From Salvia splendens (lineage: Eukaryota > Streptophyta > Magnoliopsida > Lamiales > Lamiaceae): a stretch of DNA of 64,000 bases. The position numbers and the translations under genes were made by a program. Within the stretch, counting starts at the first letter, position 1. Each line of letters opens with the position of its first letter. The stretch is taken from assembly GCF_004379255.2 (NCBI RefSeq), contig NC_056035.1:20419902-20483901 (forward strand), given 5' to 3'. Below are positions 43,101 through 55,296 of the stretch, piece after piece. The notes beneath the pieces were generated by a model, which was not told the origin of the DNA, ran no database searches, and saw only the letters and a program-made list of their open reading frames with translations.

Positions 43101-45507
43101 TGGGAAACATAGTTCAACAGAATAAAGAAAACATGGGAGCTAAAAAAAACTTGACGTAGCGGAAGCAATTGAGAGTTAGCTACTACTATGTATGAAGACA
43201 CAATAGTAACCAGAACGTTTATTGAATCATGTCTTTGTCCAAATGCTCAACATCCTCCGCCTCCCGTCCTCACTCAACCTGCACATAGGAAAAACATATA
43301 CAGGGGCTGAGTACTTGATGCACTCAGTAAACTCATGCCCGAAATACATTTATCCATAAAGTTATGTCAAGCCATCATTGAGTGAAACTCGGGTTTTACT
43401 TTAAAAGGCCGAGAAACACTAAAATCATTCCTTAAAATAGAATTTTGCCTGCAGGCAATCATCATCCTCCATCATATACCATATCTGAACCATCATGCGA
43501 AACGAGAATGTGGCCACAAACTCGATCACTGGACCGGCCGACCTAGAGGACGACTCACGATCCCCATCAGTGCACTAGTCCGAGTAGGGACTCACTCCCT
43601 AGTCAGACCCGAATTCGTTAACCATCAAAGTCTAGTAGGACATTATCCTAGTAGACAATCAGATAGGCAATTCCAAATATAAAATACGGCATGACATAAC
43701 ATTCAAACCACCATTATCTCACCATATACATATCATTGCGAATAAAAGAGTTTAAGTAATAAAGCTCACCTCAAAAGCTTAGAGTTTTCCTTAGTAGCTT
43801 CTCGTTCCGACCTTAGCGGCTGTGCGAACCACCTTTTCGGAGAAAATACATAAAGTTCACATCAAATCTCGGTAACGAAGACATCTAGAATGCATGCACT
43901 CTAATTAAAATCTTTTAATTCATTTTTTCGGTTTTCGTGCATTTTCGATTGTTCGGCATCCGCCCAAGGCGTCGCGTGCGACGCCGGTCGGACACTTACG
44001 CTCGGTATTTTCTCTGTTGGCTCCTCGTATTTTCCATGTCGTCGAAATTACTTCCCAAAAATTATTTAAGCTCATACTTTAATCATCGAAATTATTTCCC
44101 TTCGAAAATTATATTTATTTCGGACTTGGGATTATCCTAAAAATTAATTAAATAATTTCCCACAAAATAAATTATCAGCCCAAAACTTATTAACTTCCAG
44201 CCCATCCTTATTCCTCAAATTTTACTTTAGAGTCCAAAACAAATAAAAGATTGAGCCCAAAAGAATGGCCCAACCAAAAAAAAAAACAAAACCAACCCAT
44301 ATACTCTCTTCCACCCCCATCGGTCTACTTCTCTCTCTCTACCCCTCTTCTTCTCTCCTCTTTTCTTAAAACCGCTGCCCACATAGTTCAACAAATTTGA
44401 GAACCTCCGCCGTTCTCCCTCCTCTGCTCCACGCCGGTGACCGCCGGAGCACATGGTCGCCGGGTTGCTGCTGTCCCGCTGTCACTGCTGGGTCGCCGCG
44501 TCGCCGCTGCTGCTGCCCCGGAAAAGGGAAACCGCTGCTGCCCGCCGGCGCCTCTCCGCCGCTGGGTCAGGCCGCTTGTCGCCGGTGTCCGCCACTGGAG
44601 ACGTCGGGGCGCGGCTGTCCGCCGCCGGCAGCTTCCCCTTCCCCGGTAACACTCCGAACTACCCCGATTCAACCCGCAAGTTACGTTTTCAACAGAAAGT
44701 TAAGTTCTTTCGGGCTTTCGATTACTTACGGCGAAAGTTCGATTGGTTTCAATTGTTCATTGTTAATTTGTTTGAATTGATTATGGAAGTGGATGTGTGA
44801 AGATCATATACGCATAGCTACTACTTAATCATGCTTTGGGATAGGAAAGGATTATATCTCCAAAAAGTTGAGCTTGGTTGTGGTTGAAATAAAGTGGAAG
44901 CAACTTCTTCTTCTCCCCTTTTCTCTCGGCTCTCTCTCTCGCTATCTCTCCCTCTCACTCTCTCTTTTTTTTTTCTTTTGTATGGTGTAATGTGAGGAAG
45001 AAGTTGAAGGGCTAAAGTAATGCTTTGTGTGGCTCTTGGATGGAAGAATTGATGGTGGAAGAAGGAAGGTGGAAGAGTGGAAATTGGAGGGTCCCTTGGT
45101 TGAGGAACCGTCGATCAAGAGGGAAGGAAGAAATAGAAGGAAGTTCTTGGGCTTGCTCCTAATTGCTTGGAGAGATTTGAGCTCCAAATTAATTAAATGG
45201 TGTTGGGCTCAATTTGTTGCAAGCCCATGTTTAGAAATATTATTAGTTAATTTTTTTTTTAAAAGGGTCCAAGCCATTTTGTAGATAGTCAATTGGACTC
45301 TAGTTAAATTTGCAAAGCCCAATCTAAATACATACTTTATATTCTCGTATTTTCCTTCGATAATTAAAAATTCACGGGACTTTATTTAATTTTGTTATGT
45401 TGTTCTTCACAACGATTAAAAAAACGAGAAGCATAGCATGACGATAAAATTTTATTTTAACTAGTTCACGACATTTTTTTTTAGTACTTAAAAGTACAGG
45501 TGTTACA
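43101..45507 (-). mobile_element. Probable solo LTR (Tekay/Del-like), minus strand, left end approximate
   Basis: Read on the minus strand it begins TGTAACACCTGTACTTTTAA, the classic start of Tekay/Del-type gypsy LTRs, cutting directly into the FAB1 exon. GTTCT follows on the plus strand at 45508-45512, and GTTCG precedes TG at 43096-43100, a possible imperfect 5-bp duplication. About 2.4 kb, no pol genes. Open frames at 44227-44800 and 44942-45284 lie in GC- or CT-rich LTR sequence and have no family features. Confidence 0.5.
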
Positions 45508-45780
45508 GTTCTGCACAGCTCTCTCTAGCAGACGTTTTGCCTTTGTTCTCAAGAAAATAGAAGAGGTTGGCATAGCCTCTATCAGATTCTGATCGAGCAA
45601 AACTTTATTGCTTCCACTTGAATCTTGATTATATCTTGATCGAGCAGAACCTTTGAGGTCATACAGTCGTGTAATATTGCGTCTGTATAGAAGATTCTCC
45701 ATCACCAAAACATCCATTCTTGTCTCTTTTCCTCCTTTCAAATGCTTTGAGGTGACCTTCATGCCAACAAACAACAAAGG
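45508..45780 (-). pseudogene. FAB1: FAB1 (PI3P 5-kinase) internal exon fragment
   Basis: Minus-strand frame with TSKHLKGGKETRMDVLVMEN, RRNITRLYDLKGSARSRYN and NKVLLDQNLIEAMPTS then KAKRLLERAV: the activation-loop region of FAB1/PIKfyve lipid kinases, including the DLKGS motif. It stops abruptly at 45508, where TGTAACACC of the LTR begins. I found no upstream FAB1 exons to the right, so this is a partial gene copy. Confidence 0.82.
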
Positions 45781-46656
45781 ATTAGCTAATCCAAGTTTGT
45801 AACAGAATTACTGAATGTTTGAAACAATTTAAGAGAAATATGTGTGACAAGAGAAGGTCTAGAAGCATTAAAAGACCTTTAGTTTATGTCTATATTATTG
45901 TTACAAAGTGACATGTACTCCAGAAGGGATGTTGCAGATTGTCAGCTTCAAGTTGCTGAATAATTCCACTTCGATCGTTAAGTAAGTCGAGTGAGCACTG
46001 ATATTAGCCATTATCAGTATGTTGCAATATGAAACCAAATCGAAAGCTTAGCAATTAGCACACAAATCTTAAAGCTAAAATGCAAAACCAGAATTCGCCA
46101 AAAGTAGCCATTATTTTTAAATAGTGACCAATTTGATACAAATACTACCTCCATGCCACTCATTATGGCTCAAAGGTTATGCAGTAATTATAGAATTGCA
46201 GTAAATCAAGTGATCAGCCTCTATAGTTTTAGAAGATTGTAATGTACATTATATCATGTAAAGTTCATCACATGATACTAAATGCAATTTAGTTGATTTT
46301 CTCAAATTGTTCCTTTTTTCAATTCAGTCAACAAAAGTAATCCAAATTCAAATGCATAAAACAACATTATCCCATCTAATACAATACTCGCCGGTAGCGT
46401 TGATGACTATGACGAAAGTAGACCAGAAATGTTGTAACCGATAAAAGGGTGGAAACCAACGTGCCACTTAATTGACCTTTGGAAAACCATAGATATAATT
46501 TTCATCACATTCTTTTCAAAATGTAGGCAAATTACGAATTAGAGCTTACTAGTACAATTTTTCTGTCAATAGATTCTTTTCAAAATGTACGCAAATTACA
46601 AATTAGAGCTTACTAGTACAATTTTACTGTCAATAGGTCGAGAATCCGAATTATTA
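45781..46656. other. Intergenic
   Basis: No gene. A direct duplication of about 55 bp (AAATGTAGGCAAATTACGAA, 46519 and 46577) lies just before the next MITE. Confidence 0.5.
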
Positions 46657-46658
46657 TA

Positions 46659-47168
46659 CTCCCTCCGTCCCTAATATTTCGTCACCATTTGACTCGGCAC
46701 AGATTTTAAGATATGTAATATTCCCTCCGTCCCACAATAATTGTCACTCTTTACCATTTCGGTCCGTCCTACAATAATTGTCACACTTCATTTTTACCAT
46801 AAATGGTAGTAAGTAGGTCTCGCATTCCACTAACTCACTTCACTTGCATTTTATTATAAACCAATATAAAAACATGGGTAGCACATTCCACTAACTTTTC
46901 CAACCAACTTTTCTTTACATTTCTTAAAACTCGTGCCCATAATAAGAGTGACAATTATTGTGGGACAGAGAGAGTTGTAGAAAGTGGGTTGAAAAAGTTA
47001 GTGGCACGTAAGTCCTACTTTTATATATTAATTTTATAATAAAATATGAGTAAGAATGAGTTAGTGGGATGTAGGGTCCATGCCAAAAATGATAAAAGTG
47101 AAATGTGACAAATTTTTAGGGACGGACGAAAATGGAAATAAGTGACAAATTTTTAGGGATGGATGGAG
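46659..47168. mobile_element. Stowaway-type MITE interrupted by a second MITE
   Basis: Starts CTCCCTCCGTCCCTAATATTT and ends with TTTTTAGGGATGGATGGAG, flanked by TA. The closing end is partly duplicated (GACAAATTTTTAGGGA twice, 47107 and 47143). Confidence 0.75.
46721..46975. mobile_element. Inner Stowaway-type MITE
   Basis: TTCCCTCCGTCCCACAATAA at the left, inverse of TTATTGTGGGACAGAGAGAG at the right; inner blocks TTGTCACTC and GAGTGACAA also match. Confidence 0.75.
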
Positions 47169-47172
47169 TAGT

Positions 47173-48548
47173 TATTATAAATAAGGAATTACTAACCGTT
47201 TGATATAACTGTTTATTAAAGCTACCACAAATTGATGATTTGATTAACAAATGAAAAGGGCGGAAATTAAGTGCTAGTATTACTATAGGTATTATGGTAT
47301 TTTTCATAATCAAGTTGTTTCTTTAGTGATTGACAATATAGAAAAGCAGATATCTCTCCATCAAATTTTTAATCATCCTTATCCATACTAAATAAAGTAC
47401 TTATTTCTCAATCACTTGTTTCAAATTGTAGAGAGAGTCTAGAGACCCCATGATAATCATAACCCACACACTAGCTTGAGATCATTATTTCTACTTTTCT
47501 TATTATGTTTTTGGCATTCTCATTGAAGTTCGAATAATTATTTTTTTGGCTGAGAATAAGTGTGATATTGATAAGGGAAGAACCTATATCAAGTCGGAGT
47601 AGATGAAGAAAGTTGAAGAGAAACGTCGCTCTGTCGACAATCGGTAGTTTTAGGATTCTTGATGGAAAAGTAAATAAAGATAAAATGCAAAATATATTAT
47701 TACCAAAGATAACAATAGCCCTACTAATACTAACTTAATGAGCAATAAATAAATATCTAAACATATAAAGAACAATAGAAGATATGATAAATCAATAACT
47801 AAACTAAATAATAGGGATACTTGGTTACCTAGTACTATCAAATATCATAATTTTATTTTCGGATGAACAATTTATTGTTAAATAACTAGTTATTTAATAT
47901 CTTTGGCTTCGGCAGCATTGGTTATTTGATTACAATTATGTTGGATGACATAAATGTTTGTTTCATCTATATACTTATTGCGTTCCCTCATAGTTGAGTC
48001 GTTTTTCTATTTTGGAAAATTCCTTCATAGTTGAATCGTTTCTATATATGGTAACACTTTTTCTCAAGAGAGGATAATTGTAGTTAAAGTAGTGTTAGTG
48101 GATAGTGGGACCTACATTATTAAATTGATATAACCTTCCAAAAATAAAATGCACATATTTTTGTGGGACGAACGAAAATGAAAAGTGCACATATTTTCAT
48201 GGGAGGGAGTATTTTAGCTTTCATTATCAAGTAGCCATTAATCAAATCACAAACATATACTCCCTCCATCCCACTTAAAATGAAACATTTGGAATATAGT
48301 GTTGTTTTGTGAGTTAATGAAGAGAGAGTAAAGTAAGAGAGATGAAAAAGTAGAGATAGAGTTATTTCTATTTTAGGAAACGTTTCATTTTTAATGGGAT
48401 AACCAAAAAAGGAAAACATTTCATTTTTAATGGGACATGGGGAGTACTTTTAATGGGTAGTGATAAAATGCAAACCCTATATATTTTACAAATTCCAAAT
48501 TATGATATGGACCTTAGAAATATCAGCATATAATAAAATACTAGCATC
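47173..48548. other. Intergenic with two further MITEs
   Basis: No gene. A MITE at 48260-48444 has ends CTCCCTCCATCCCACTTAAA and TTTTTAATGGGACATGGGGAG. A weaker one spans about 47980-48211 (GTTCCCTCATAGTTGAGTCG to TTTTCATGGGAGGGAG). Confidence 0.6.
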
Positions 48549-48705
48549 AAAAAATGTCAACACAATGTCCGTTGACACTGTGTAAAATACAGCAACAAAA
48601 AAATGTAACACAGTGTCAACCGTTGACACTGTGTAAAATACAGCAACAAAAAAATGTAACACAATGTCAACCGTTGACACTGTGTTACATTTTTTTGTTG
48701 CTATT
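48549..48705. repeat. 51-bp tandem repeat with palindromic core, ending in a 61-bp palindrome
   Basis: Three copies of a 51-bp unit, each containing GTGTCAACCGTTGACAC. The last copy, 48642-48702, forms two 30-bp arms around a single C (left arm AGCAACAAAAAAATGTAACA then CAATGTCAAC) with one mismatch between the arms. Confidence 0.85.
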
Positions 48706-49222
48706 ATTTTATATCTGTTGACATTTTATAATTGTCCAAATCATTAGTTTAAAGCTTATACAATATTTAGAGTTTACATTTTATTACAATCCTACTATTA
48801 ATTAAAATAGATTCATTATCAAACTATAGATCCATTAATCAACTGGTCATTATAACGAAAAGTTCTATTTCATTCATTTTAGAAACAACTTTTATTTATT
48901 GATTGAGAGAACCTAACCATTAAACTTGGGTGGCGGTGTGGCTGGGTCGCTGGTGGTGGTTCGTGTGTAGGCTGTGTGGATGGTTTGGATGAGTAGGAGC
49001 TCGTATCATTATCCCAGCAAGCAGCACCAAAAAAAATGTCTATTCAATAAAGAAAATAAAAACAAAGTGGAACTAGTAAAGAAACATAAAACAATATGTG
49101 GCATTGATTTGTGTTGAAGAGAAGCAATAATGCATACCTGTGGACAGAAGTTAGTCATAAGGAATTCGAAGATTGCGAATGTGAGAAATCTTGTGCCAAT
49201 CCTGTCCTGTTCCTCTCTGGCA

Positions 49223-49600
49223 TCATCTTTCCAGTTGTGGACATCCGCTGATAGTTAGTTGTTTGGCATTTGGTAGAGCTGGAATTGATACAATCTTTCG
49301 GCAGTTTGAAATTCCGAGTTGGTGAATAGAAGGTAGCTGGTCTGGGAGTGATTCCAGCTCAGGAAGATCGGCCAGGCTTAGAGCTTTGAGTGAAGAGAGG
49401 TGTTGTATGGCTTGTGGTAAGCATGCCATCTTGGGAAGACGGGCTAACCGTATCCATTCAAGATTATGAAGATGTTTAATCTCTTCCGGCAGCTCTACTA
49501 ATTCTTCGCAGTTAGATATATAAAGGCTGCCCAGAGCTGTAAGATGTTGCAACATCCCATGCTGCGAGGTAGAAAAATGAATGGGTCTCAATTTTCTCTA
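49223..49600 (-). pseudogene. Orphan LRR exon of an NBS-LRR-type resistance gene
   Basis: On the minus strand an acceptor-like CATATGTAG (near 49601) is followed by about 120 codons of leucine-rich repeats: LTALGSLYISNCEELVELPE, HNLEWIRLARLPKMACLP, LKALSLADLPELESLP, then QLTISGCPQLER and stop. The spacing and the ISGCPQLER ending are typical of the last LRR exon of CC-NBS-LRR proteins. No NB-ARC or upstream LRR sequence is visible to the right before the PPR gene, so it is treated as a gene relic. Confidence 0.7.
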
Positions 49601-49601
49601 C

Positions 49602-50226
49602 ATATGTGAACAAATAAGAAACACAATATACAAGAAGAAAGTAGTTTCCCTGTGTGCTTGTGTTGGTCTATTGGTATAGTGGTAAAAAAATGAGTTATCC
49701 TTACAGTTTCAATGAAGTTCATCCCACCATCACTTTCTCTTGATCTTCATCTCCTATAATAATTAGGATCTCACTACCTGGAAACATCAACTGAGATGGG
49801 TTATCTGCAAACAATTGCCTCCAAAAATCAGTTCAGATAAAACTTCACAAATATGAGATGGCAGTGTTATTTCACAGCCGAGCCAGGTAGGTTATACTAG
49901 AAGAGAAAAAGGATGCAACACAATTCAGCAAAGAAGAAAACACTGAAATTGGATCCGATCTAAAATACCTAACTCTTCGTTTCTAGGTCTTTTAACCATC
50001 AGAAATCCAACTCATTTCAATTTACACCACAGTAAAGAACAAACATAAAACTGAGGGTGTCACAATTGCAACAGTTAAATACTTGAGGAGCTATTATACC
50101 AGAAATAGAATCAAGAAAATTCAAACCACCAAGAACTCACTGCAACACATACCTTTTTGTCATGATGCCACTTCAGGGGAATGTATCCTATTAGGTTTCT
50201 ACAGCACTAGTTGAGATTTCACGGGT
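49602..50226. other. Intergenic between LRR relic and PPR gene
   Basis: No gene. GGTATAGTGGTAAAA near 49674 looks like a tRNA A box, but no B box or cloverleaf follows. Probable PPR 3' UTR at the right side. Confidence 0.5.
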
Positions 50227-51645
50227 TCATCTGGAAAGGCCTTTTATCAGCACATTGTAAGTTGCAATATCAGGTATAAACCCTTTATCGAACATCTCAT
50301 TCATCACAACTTCGCCCTCTTTTCTTCTCCCTTCTCTTGCGTAACCCGAAACCAAAATCCTGTACACCATACCATCTGGATGCAAACCCTTCTTTGAAGC
50401 CAGCATCCGCAGCTTATTTGCTTCCAACGTGCCTCCCCTACCACACATATCTTCTAGTAGACAACTAAACGTCACTGTATCTGGTAATATCCCTTCATTG
50501 AGCATTTTTCTCATTAGATCAACTGACTTTTCAGTCCTACCAGTTCTACGTAATCCTTCAACCAAAGTCGTGCAGGCAATCAAGCTTGGACCATAGCCAT
50601 TGTCCCACAACTCATTCACCAATTCAAGCGCCCGCTCCATGTTCCCATTACCACAAAGCATCTCAACCAACACAAAATAGTCAAACCCCTTTGGCAAAAC
50701 TCCTTTCCTAAAAAACCCAATCATCAAATCAGCAGCTTCACTCACCTTCCCTTTTCTACCAAGTCCATCAACCAGGATCTCACACGTTACACATGAGAAC
50801 TCGCACCCCATCTCGATCATCTCATGCACCATCCCAACCGCCTGTTCCACCTTCCCATCCCGGAAGAAGCCCCTGATCAATGTGTTAAAACTAACCACAT
50901 TTGGAAGACAACCTTTTTCCTTCATCTCCCTAAACACCTCCAATGCTAAGCCAAACTTATTATTCCTACAATAGCCACTAATCAAGATATTAAAAGTGAT
51001 TGCATCAGGATTTACCCTATTTCTAAGCATTCTTCCATAGAAGTCCACTGCTCTATCCAATTTCCCGAGCTTAACAAAACCATGGATCACAATATTATAC
51101 AAGGAAGCATTGGGTTTCCCATCGATTAACCGTTTCATTATATCAAAGGCATGGAGTGCATCATCAAATCTACCTGCCCTACAAAATGAAGTAATTGAAA
51201 CGCGGAAGATAGGCTCGGTTCTAGGACATGAGAATATACCGTCGGAGCATGGGCAGGGGTTGGAGGAAATGAAGTCTAGGAGCGAGGAGAGAGAGTCGAG
51301 ACGGTCGGTGGATACGAGAGTGCGCACCATGTACTCGAGCGTGGAGTGATCATGGCGGAAGGAGTCTAGCGTGGCTGCATAGCGGAATAGGTGGAAGTCA
51401 AGGTGGCTGAGCGTGGGGTGGTGGCGCAGGCGGGATTTTAAGAAGTGGAGGAGGTCTTGCGGTGTGATCGCAATTGCGGGTTTTCTGAGGGATGATTCGA
51501 ATAAGGCGGTGAGGTTGGTTAATTGGGTTTGGGCGGTGGCTGAGGAGGTTGGGGGAGTTAGGGCGGAGATGTTGGGTGGTTGTTGTGGCGGTGGCAGTGG
51601 TGCAGGGTGGTGTCGGGGTTTGGAGAATCTTTTTAGGGCTGACAT
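50227..51645 (-). CDS. P-class pentatricopeptide repeat protein, 472 aa
   Basis: A single uninterrupted exon, as usual for plant PPR genes. ATG 51645 opens MSALKRFSKPRHHP; the basic, Ser/Pro-rich first 45 residues look like an organelle-targeting peptide. From about residue 145, nine consecutive 35-residue PPR motifs and a partial tenth follow (for example NASLYNIVIHGFVKLGKLD, DAITFNILISGYCRNNKFG, DIATYNVLIKGLSR at the C-terminus). No E, DYW or SMR domain, so P class: RNA binding in mitochondria or plastids, for stability, splicing or translation. It resembles Arabidopsis At2g36240 in my memory, but that assignment needs a search. Frames on the plus strand here are shadows. Confidence 0.93.
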   Translation of the reverse strand: MSALKRFSKPRHHPAPLPPPQQPPNISALTPPTSSATAQTQLTNLTALFESSLRKPAIAITPQDLLHFLKSRLRHHPTLSHLDFHLFRYAATLDSFRHDHSTLEYMVRTLVSTDRLDSLSSLLDFISSNPCPCSDGIFSCPRTEPIFRVSITSFCRAGRFDDALHAFDIMKRLIDGKPNASLYNIVIHGFVKLGKLDRAVDFYGRMLRNRVNPDAITFNILISGYCRNNKFGLALEVFREMKEKGCLPNVVSFNTLIRGFFRDGKVEQAVGMVHEMIEMGCEFSCVTCEILVDGLGRKGKVSEAADLMIGFFRKGVLPKGFDYFVLVEMLCGNGNMERALELVNELWDNGYGPSLIACTTLVEGLRRTGRTEKSVDLMRKMLNEGILPDTVTFSCLLEDMCGRGGTLEANKLRMLASKKGLHPDGMVYRILVSGYAREGRRKEGEVVMNEMFDKGFIPDIATYNVLIKGLSR

Positions 51646-53734
51646 GCCGCCGTGATTGTGGGTTGCTCCGCCGACTCTTGTATGTGCCTAAACGATACAG
51701 CGAAGCTGTTTTATGCAATCTTTTTTTCTCATGCCCCTCAAATTTACTTCTCTAAGGCAGGACAGCTACATCTGTATCATAATGACAAATACCAATCTAA
51801 TCATGTACTATCAAAAATATGTATTCATATTTATTTTATGTTAAACATCTTAGAACATTTATTCAAACACGTTATTTAATCTAGAATATGTACTCCTATA
51901 TGTTTTATGTTAAACAATGTTACTGTAGACATTTAAAAAATTTATGTAGGCTCCATAAAAGTTTTTGGTATTTTTAATATGTTTTACCAAAAATATGTAC
52001 TCATACGACATTTTATGTTAAACATGTTATAATAGACATTAAAAAAGTTTATGTAGACTCCAGATTCAAACTCTCACCAAACATAGGGCATGTTTTGCCT
52101 GTGAACAAATCAACCAACATAACAATTATGTTAAGCCTGTGACACGTTTTGTATATGCGTCTTTAATGTGACACATTTTGGAAACACGTCTCATTAAAGA
52201 GTGATGCGTTTTAAAAATGTGTACTTTTGAGAAATAAAACCACAATAAAGTAGCTAAATTATATTGGAAAGTAGCTGCCATCTTGTTGCTTTTCTTCATC
52301 ATTCACACATTAATTCCTCCCATCACACCATATATCACGTATTAATTCCTCCCATTAAACCATATTTCACGTATCATTTCCCTCGTCTCACCACTTATCA
52401 CACATTAGTCCATCCAATCACAACATATATCATGTATCATCTTCCTCCAACCACACCATACGTCACAGATCATTTGCTCCCATCATGTATCTCATATTGA
52501 CACTCATTTCTAACTAATTCACATCAACAGCTTATTTTTGCATATTATCGAATCACATGATTTAAGTAAATTTCACTTCTTTCAATATCCTCACCCACAA
52601 ATATCAAGGCGACAATCAATACTTCTTATTCACATATTGCATCACAAATTAACACACAAATTCTATATGTAATTACATAAACTTAATTCAAGAATTAAAA
52701 CATAATGAAGAATATACTAGCTCAAAATCCAAATGACTTACAAGAATCACCTTCCTCATTTGCCCGTTGCTACTCCTTGCCCGTGATGGCTCTCGGTATA
52801 GGGTCACCTTTCAATATAAAATTCTTATAAACATAAAAAAAAGTAATTATACATAAACAAGTTCTCTTTTTAGAAACTTAACAAATTTTTCTTATTAAAA
52901 AAATTGTATCCTTGCTCTGAATTCCAAACCAACAACGTAAAACCAAAATATAACTAAAAGTTTCACTATTTTCCACCAAGTTTGACTTAAGCTTGTAGTA
53001 ATTATTCCCAAAAATGAATGATTAAACTCGTTTTAAACTTATTGATCAACAAAATACAAAAATCATCAAAGTCTTGCCCCATTTATAGGCTGACCAACCT
53101 TATCTCATTCCAAGAATACACATTTTTGTATCTATTAAGGTATGAATTACATTGTTAATGAAGATTCTAAAGCTAACTAAAGTAGTCACACCAATTTCTT
53201 AAGCTATATTGGAAAAACTCTTAGGTTGTTTCTACCTTCACACACCAAGCTCAACAATTCATTCCATTTACTTCACAAACTAGGTTTAACTGCCAATGCA
53301 TCTAAAGAAATGTGGGATTTCCACCAAATTTTGCTTAAATTTATATTTGGGGAAGAACTTAAAGACAAACTCTACTTATAAATTGAATATAAAATTGGAT
53401 GAATAAGAGGTGTGGGAAGGTTACTTGCATAGAGGATGGACAAGACTGTCCTAGATTTGCCGGAATCCGACGACGGAAGCAGCAGAATCGGCCGGACACT
53501 TGCTCAACAAAAAGAGAAGGAGATGGAACGTGTGTGTGGGTATGTAGAGAGAGGCGTCGAGAGGCGGTGGAGGTGCCTGCGCGGCGGTCGCCGGAGAGAA
53601 GTGGCTGCGTGTGTGTCTCAGTGAGTGTGCAGATGGTAATCCCGTGAGTTTAATCTCTCAATTCCTTTCGATTTTTTAGTACTATCATTTCTTGGTATTT
53701 CATTTTCTTTTATTTCTTTCCCTTTTCTTTTAAA
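51646..53734. other. Intergenic with decayed tandem repeats
   Basis: Around 51820-52075 three diverged copies of a segment built on TTTTATGTTAAACA and GTAGACATTNAAAAA. Around 52284-52500 an imperfect CACCATATATCACGTAT-type tandem. Short GC-rich frames at 53399-53647 show no family features. Confidence 0.5.
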
Positions 53735-55252
53735 TCTATCTATAATATTTGAATTTTTACAAATTATGTGCATCAATTTAAATATTTACAAGTTTTTGGG
53801 TTAAATTTTTAATATCTATAACTTTTAATTCATATAAAGGCATGACCATTTTAATGCAGATTCTTTTTAACAGTAAAAATTTTTTGAACATTTAATGTAG
53901 TAAAGTAACTGAAAATTTGTGAGATGGTGCTTCAATGGCCGAAATTGCTCCCCCAATTAATTTTCAAAATTTATTATAAATATAATAATGTAAATAATGG
54001 AACGTCCAACTTTATTATGCATTTAATATCCAAAATGTGTGTCAAGTAAAGTGTAAGATTTGGAGCGTTACTTGAAATACAATGGCCAATGTTGAAATTT
54101 ATAGTAGTAATAACGTATTCATATAAAATTTTAAACTGCCAATTTATGGGGTTTTAATATTTAGGAAAATAAAAAGTTTTATTTAATTATAATCATTAGA
54201 GGAGAAAATGAAAAGTTTTGGAGGAGGCTCCTATTATTCTATTTTTTGGACTATAAATATCCCCTAATATGGTTTTAATATGAAGTCATTTTGCATGGTG
54301 TTTTTTCCTTTTTGTCTATTATTATTAAAGTTTGTTTTGCATCCAAAATTCGCAGCACTCTACTTTTTTTCATAATTGTGTTAACATATTTGTTGTTGTT
54401 GTTGAGGATTTTGATCTTATATCTATTGATATATATTTATACATTAGTAAATGCCTCTTCTTTTTGGTTGTGAATCACTTATGATTACTACTTTGAATGA
54501 AACATTTGATGGATGGATAATGCAAAATGAGATAAGGCAAATGCGTCTGGGAAATTTTTATATATGAAAGACTGAAAGTGACCAAGAGATAACCTCCCCT
54601 ATTCATCTACTACAATTTCAAACGAGTGTTTTGAAGATTTGGTGTCTTCTTGGAAAGGTAGTGTGTCAATCATTACCATTTATTTTATATTATAGAAAAT
54701 ATTTTACAATTTTTTTTTCATTCTATTCATTTTAGGTGAGTGAATGTAGATCAATTTCTATAAAATATTTTTTGTGTGCTTGGTCTAATTCTGACTCTTT
54801 AGTAATATTATCATTTATTTTGCACCATGTACCTTATGATAATCAATCATCCCTTTTGAATGAATGTAGTCCGTGTTTATAAAATTTATGAATGTATTTA
54901 TTATAATTTTTTTTATCATGCATGGTAATTGTAGTAATTAGTGTTTTTTTTAAACTTATTTTAATTGATTAAATTTGTACTTTTGTAGCATTTTATAGTT
55001 TTTCGTTCTTTTTATGTATTCAAATTTTATTTTAATTCATAATTATATTTAGGATTAAATTAAATGGTAGTAGTAGTATTTAAAATGAAATTTATTTAAT
55101 TTAAATATTCATCTAATTAAATTTTCATGCACATAATTTGTAAAAATTCAAATAAAGGCCAAAACTCACCTTTTATATGTGATTTATAAACTCTATATAA
55201 TTTAATCTTTTATCATTTTATTAAGCCGTGCAACGCACGGGATTGATACTAG
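53735..55252 (+). mobile_element. Probable non-autonomous Helitron
   Basis: Starts TCTATCTATAATATTTG after an A and ends CTAG before a T. The hairpin CCGTGCAACGCACGG (55226-55240) sits 8 bp before the terminal CTAG. A TC start, a CTRR end and a hairpin near the 3' end are Helitron hallmarks. Subterminal GAATTTTTACAAATTATGTG near the left end is inverted near 55130-55150. 1,518 bp, AT-rich, no Rep/helicase gene. Confidence 0.55.
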
Positions 55253-55296
55253 TTTCAATAAAATCACACATCCACATCCCGTGAATGAAACTACTA

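Noticed and set aside
44227..45284. Several GC- or CT-rich open frames
   Set aside because: Sit inside the probable LTR; overlapping frames on both strands and no recognisable domain.
49660..49720. tRNA gene
   Set aside because: Only an A-box-like GGTATAGTGGT is present; no B box, anticodon arm or acceptor stem.
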